From an uncultured Collinsella sp. (GTDB taxonomy: Bacteria > Actinomycetota > Coriobacteriia > Coriobacteriales > Coriobacteriaceae): a stretch of 9,511 nucleotides of DNA. Shown one piece after another: positions 7,769 through 9,511 of this stretch. The number at the start of each line of letters is the position of its first letter. Positions within the stretch are counted from its first letter, which is position 1. The notes under the pieces were generated by a model. It saw only the letters and a list, made by a program, of their open reading frames with translations. It ran no database searches and had not been told where the DNA came from. The stretch is taken from positions 1-9,511 of the forward strand of contig CAJJYO010000046.1 of NCBI GenBank assembly GCA_905197385.1, read 5' to 3'. A program made the position numbers and the translations under genes.

Positions 7769-7798
7769 TTGCGTATGGCCACAACAGGGTGCTATAGT
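7769..7798 (+). promoter_or_regulatory. Promoter for veg-ispE
   Basis: TTGCGT at 7769-7774 is followed after 18 bases by TATAGT at 7793-7798. A TG dinucleotide one base before the hexamer makes it an extended -10. The predicted transcript start is near 7805, giving a leader of about 60 bases. The -35 hexamer is identical to that of the murE promoter. Confidence 0.65.
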
Positions 7799-7818
7799 AT
7801 TAGAGTTTTGTCTATCTT

Positions 7819-7838
7819 AGGGGTATTATCCTCTTTTT
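7819..7838 (+). promoter_or_regulatory. Weak leader hairpin with T-run before veg
   Basis: In the veg leader AGGGG (7819-7823) can pair with CCTCT (7830-7834), with one G-U pair and a six-base loop, directly followed by a run of T to 7838. It is short and probably only marginally stable. It might act as an attenuator, or it may be chance. Confidence 0.2.
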
Positions 7839-7865
7839 GAATTGCACCTTCTGGAGGCCCTGTTC

Positions 7866-8162
7866 ATGGAAGAGATGGAAGTCAATCACGTCGACGACAT
7901 CCACGAGAAGCTGACCGATATGGTGGGCGATCGCGTCAAGGTTAAGGCCAACATGGGCCGTACCCGCGTCGTCGAGCGCATGGGCACCATCAAGAGCGTC
8001 CACCCGGCCGTCTTCATTGTCGAGGTTGACGAGCGTCGTGGCCGCAAGTCGCGTCAGTCCTACCAGTATATCGATGTGCTCACCGGTCAGGTCGAGCTGT
8101 TCGACCCCGAGAGCGGCGAGCACATCTTTACCCCGCTCGGCAATCAGCTCGAGGAGCATTAA
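7866..8162 (+). CDS. veg: Veg family protein
   Basis: This 98-residue cytosolic protein resembles Bacillus Veg. The shared pattern is DRVKVKANMGRTRVVERMG, then HPAVFIVEVDE, then QSYQYIDVLTGQVELF, a small beta-rich fold. Bacillus Veg has been linked to biofilm matrix gene expression; the molecular activity is unsettled and nothing here adds to it. The ATG at 7866 has GGAGG eight bases upstream. An in-frame TTG at 7842 lies before the ribosome site, and the ATG at 7875 is too far from it. It has about a dozen more residues than the Bacillus protein, partly a charged C-terminus rich in Glu. ispE starts two bases after its stop codon, an order (veg before ispE) also known in Bacillus. Confidence 0.85.
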   Translation: MEEMEVNHVDDIHEKLTDMVGDRVKVKANMGRTRVVERMGTIKSVHPAVFIVEVDERRGRKSRQSYQYIDVLTGQVELFDPESGEHIFTPLGNQLEEH

Positions 8163-8164
8163 CG

Positions 8165-9061
8165 GTGACCGATCGGTCCCTGACTCTTTCCGCGCCGGCA
8201 AAGATTAACCTCTACCTGGGGGTTCATACCGAGCGCGATGACCGCGGCTACCACAGGGTCGATTCCCTGATGGCAGCCGTCGGTCTTTCCGATACCGTGA
8301 CGGTCACACCGGCGCAGGCGCTGACCGTCCAGACGGTTCCGGCATCAGATTTTCCCATGCAAAAGAATACGGCGTATCGGGCTGCGGTTGCTATGGCCGA
8401 GCATTATGGTCGCGAGGCAAACATCTGCGTGACGATTGAGAAGCGCATTCCATTGTGCGCCGGCTTGGGCGGTCCCTCGACGGATGCTGCCGCGGTCATT
8501 GTCGCCTTGGCGGAGCTCTGGGACATTGATCGCACCGACCCCGCGCTCGATGACATTGCGCGGGGCATTGGTGCTGACGTCCCGTTCTTTTTGCACGCGA
8601 GCCCTGCGTTCTACGTAGGTGGGGGAGACGTGCTGGCAACTGAGTACCCCGCGCTGCCCGTGACGCCCGTCGTGCTGGTTAAGCCGCGTGAGGCGAGCGT
8701 TTCGACAATTGAGGCCTATCGACGTTTTGACGAGGCCCCGGTGCCTGCGGACAAGCCCGGCGCGATAGCTTCTGCCTTGCGTGCTGGTGATGCCGAGACG
8801 GCATATGCGCTCATCCATAACAACTTGGGTGTCATTTCCGCACAGATGGAGCCGCAGATTCAAACGGTTCTCGATTGGCTGCGTAAACAGGACGGAACCG
8901 TTGCTGTAGATGTGTGCGGATCGGGTGCCTGCTCGTTTGCCATTTGCGACACCGCCGCCACGGCCGAAAGGCTTGCCGACGCTGCCCAGCAAAACGGCTG
9001 GTGGGCCTGCACGACGGAGCTCATTCCCAACACGGTTCGCGTCGAAGTGCCAAAGAAATAA
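8165..9061 (+). CDS. ispE: 4-diphosphocytidyl-2-C-methyl-D-erythritol kinase
   Basis: This 298-residue GHMP kinase phosphorylates CDP-methylerythritol in the MEP pathway to isoprenoids. The N-terminus SAPAKINLYLGV carries Lys13. The ATP-binding motif 2 reads PLCAGLGGPSTDAAAV from residue 96, followed by GADVPFF with Asp138, the catalytic aspartate position. The C-terminal GHMP motif is VCGSGACSFA around 250-259. The glycine-rich loop departs from the usual PxGGGLGGGSSDAA: Cys98 and Pro104 replace glycines. All other landmarks are intact and the frame is open, so it should still be active. The GTG start at 8165 has GAGGAG eight bases upstream inside the end of veg, so translation is likely coupled. 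Confidence 0.92.
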   Translation: MTDRSLTLSAPAKINLYLGVHTERDDRGYHRVDSLMAAVGLSDTVTVTPAQALTVQTVPASDFPMQKNTAYRAAVAMAEHYGREANICVTIEKRIPLCAGLGGPSTDAAAVIVALAELWDIDRTDPALDDIARGIGADVPFFLHASPAFYVGGGDVLATEYPALPVTPVVLVKPREASVSTIEAYRRFDEAPVPADKPGAIASALRAGDAETAYALIHNNLGVISAQMEPQIQTVLDWLRKQDGTVAVDVCGSGACSFAICDTAATAERLADAAQQNGWWACTTELIPNTVRVEVPKK

Positions 9062-9093
9062 AAATTTCTCTAGCACGCGGCGAAAATCTTTGT

Positions 9094-9102
9094 TACTATA
9101 GT
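9094..9102 (+). promoter_or_regulatory. Possible -10 region of the tRNA-Pro gene
   Basis: The run TACTATAGT contains two overlapping -10-like hexamers, TACTAT and TATAGT, 8-11 bases before the mature tRNA. It resembles the murE (GTTACTATAAA) and veg (GCTATAGT) -10 regions. No good -35 is visible upstream. The tRNA may instead be read through from ispE, which has no terminator. Confidence 0.35.
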
Positions 9103-9110
9103 CGAGCTAA

Positions 9111-9187
9111 CGGGTTGTGGCTCAGTTTGGTAGAGCACTGCGTTCGGGACGCAGGGGTCGGAGGTTCGAATCCTCTCACTCCGACCA
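9111..9187 (+). tRNA. tRNA-Pro, anticodon CGG
   Basis: A complete 77-base cloverleaf with encoded CCA can be folded by hand. The D stem is GCTC/GAGC with the loop AGTTTGGTA. The anticodon stem is CTGCG/CGCAG with loop TTCGGGA, so bases 9145-9147 give anticodon CGG, reading CCG. The T arm is GGAGG-TTCGAAT-CCTCT. C1-G72, A73 and G37 fit bacterial tRNA-Pro identity. The acceptor stem CGGGTTG/CACTCCG has a G4-U69 wobble and a U5-C68 mismatch, which is unusual. Confidence 0.93.
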
Positions 9188-9194
9188 GAATTCC

Positions 9195-9232
9195 ACCCGG
9201 GTGTTCAGACGAACATCCGGGTTTTATTTTTT
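9195..9232 (+). terminator. Strong intrinsic terminator after tRNA-Pro
   Basis: Bases 9195-9206 pair with 9211-9222 (12 pairs, one of them G-U) around the tetraloop AGAC. They are followed by TTTTATTTTTT (9222-9232). It lies seven bases after the tRNA CCA and its T-tract overlaps the last codons of the convergent MFS gene. On the minus strand the stem is not followed by a T-run, so it appears to act one way. Confidence 0.9.
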
Positions 9233-9511
9233 CCCGTAATTCAAATAAATAATCAGAGGAAAGAGGATCAGGCCCGATGCCACAATCACTGCCTGATATC
9301 CAAACCAGCCCGAAAGTGCTCCGGCCGCAAACGGCCCTAACGCCATACCGGCGTGTCCTGTTAGAAAATTAAATCCGAACACTTCGCCCTTCTTATCCGG
9401 CGGACATTCTGTCGAGATGATCGAATTCACTAAAGGAATTAGGCCGGCGATAGCAAATCCGGCGATGAATCGCCAAACACCGAATTCAAACGGAGTGCGA
9501 CCTAAGACCTG
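9224..9511 (-). CDS. MFS transporter, C-terminal part (cut by window edge)
   Basis: This is the last 95 codons of an integral membrane protein whose 5' part lies beyond the right edge; the reading frame is open to base 9511. Hydrophobic segments fit the final helices of a 12-helix major facilitator: FIAGFAIAGLIPLVNSII, then TGHAGMALGPFAAGALSGW, then AVIVASGLILFPLIIYL before a short basic tail ending GKK. The loop PPDKKGEVFGF between the first two and the GPFAAGAL pattern are typical of drug-efflux-type MFS proteins. The substrate cannot be inferred. G+C is about 50% by hand count over 9241-9511, against roughly 65% in a sampled stretch of rph. Codons such as TTA, CTA and TTT are frequent, suggesting transfer from another source. 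Its TAA stop overlaps the tRNA terminator. Confidence 0.8.
   Translation of the reverse strand, partial: QVLGRTPFEFGVWRFIAGFAIAGLIPLVNSIISTECPPDKKGEVFGFNFLTGHAGMALGPFAAGALSGWFGYQAVIVASGLILFPLIIYLNYGKK

Noticed and set aside
1..9511. Search by eye for CRISPR arrays, insertion sequences, toxin-antitoxin pairs, phage genes or a novel defence cluster
   Set aside because: No spaced direct repeats, transposase, integrase or unexplained gene cluster was seen. All complete genes have housekeeping or simple enzymatic identities.

Overview
This is an ordinary chromosomal housekeeping segment from a high-GC bacterium, about 60-65% G+C in most genes that I sampled by eye. Gene content, codon use and protein style fit the Coriobacteriia, most likely Collinsella or a close relative. 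That taxonomic guess rests on general pattern recognition and was not searched. Nine complete protein genes lie on the plus strand, followed by a tRNA-Pro gene. The 3' part of a tenth protein gene enters from the right edge on the minus strand.

Left part (1-3712): a class II glutamine-dependent asparagine synthetase (asnB) ends in an intrinsic terminator. The murE promoter overlaps the T-tract of that terminator. The MurE ligase lacks the DNPR signature of meso-diaminopimelate-adding enzymes and looks like the lysine-type clade.

Middle (3713-7710): an unassigned HAD-family phosphatase lies between murE and murI (glutamate racemase), so two peptidoglycan-precursor genes flank it. Then come rph (RNase PH), rdgB (XTP/dITP pyrophosphatase) and dtd (D-aminoacyl-tRNA deacylase), three genes for tRNA maturation or housecleaning. 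rph ends in a terminator hairpin whose loop carries a sequence reminiscent of dispersed repeats. rdgB and dtd are separated by 3 bases. Two strong hairpins without U-tracts lie just after murE and dtd.

Right part (7711-9511): a clear promoter drives a veg homologue that is tightly coupled to ispE (isoprenoid synthesis, MEP pathway). The veg-ispE neighbourhood is also known from Bacillus. tRNA-Pro(CGG) follows with its own strong terminator. Convergent to it is the C-terminal third or so of an MFS transporter with clearly lower G+C (about 50% by hand count) and different codon use, suggesting a change of gene pool at the tRNA.

Several products share pathways. MurI supplies D-glutamate and MurE adds the third stem residue. 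IspE feeds isoprenoid synthesis, including the undecaprenyl carrier. Dtd guards translation against D-amino acids. I found no CRISPR array, insertion sequence, toxin-antitoxin pair, phage gene or convincing new multi-gene system. The points worth checking are small: the repeat-like terminator, the U-less hairpins, atypical motifs in MurE and IspE, the HAD orphan, the tRNA acceptor mismatch and the composition break.
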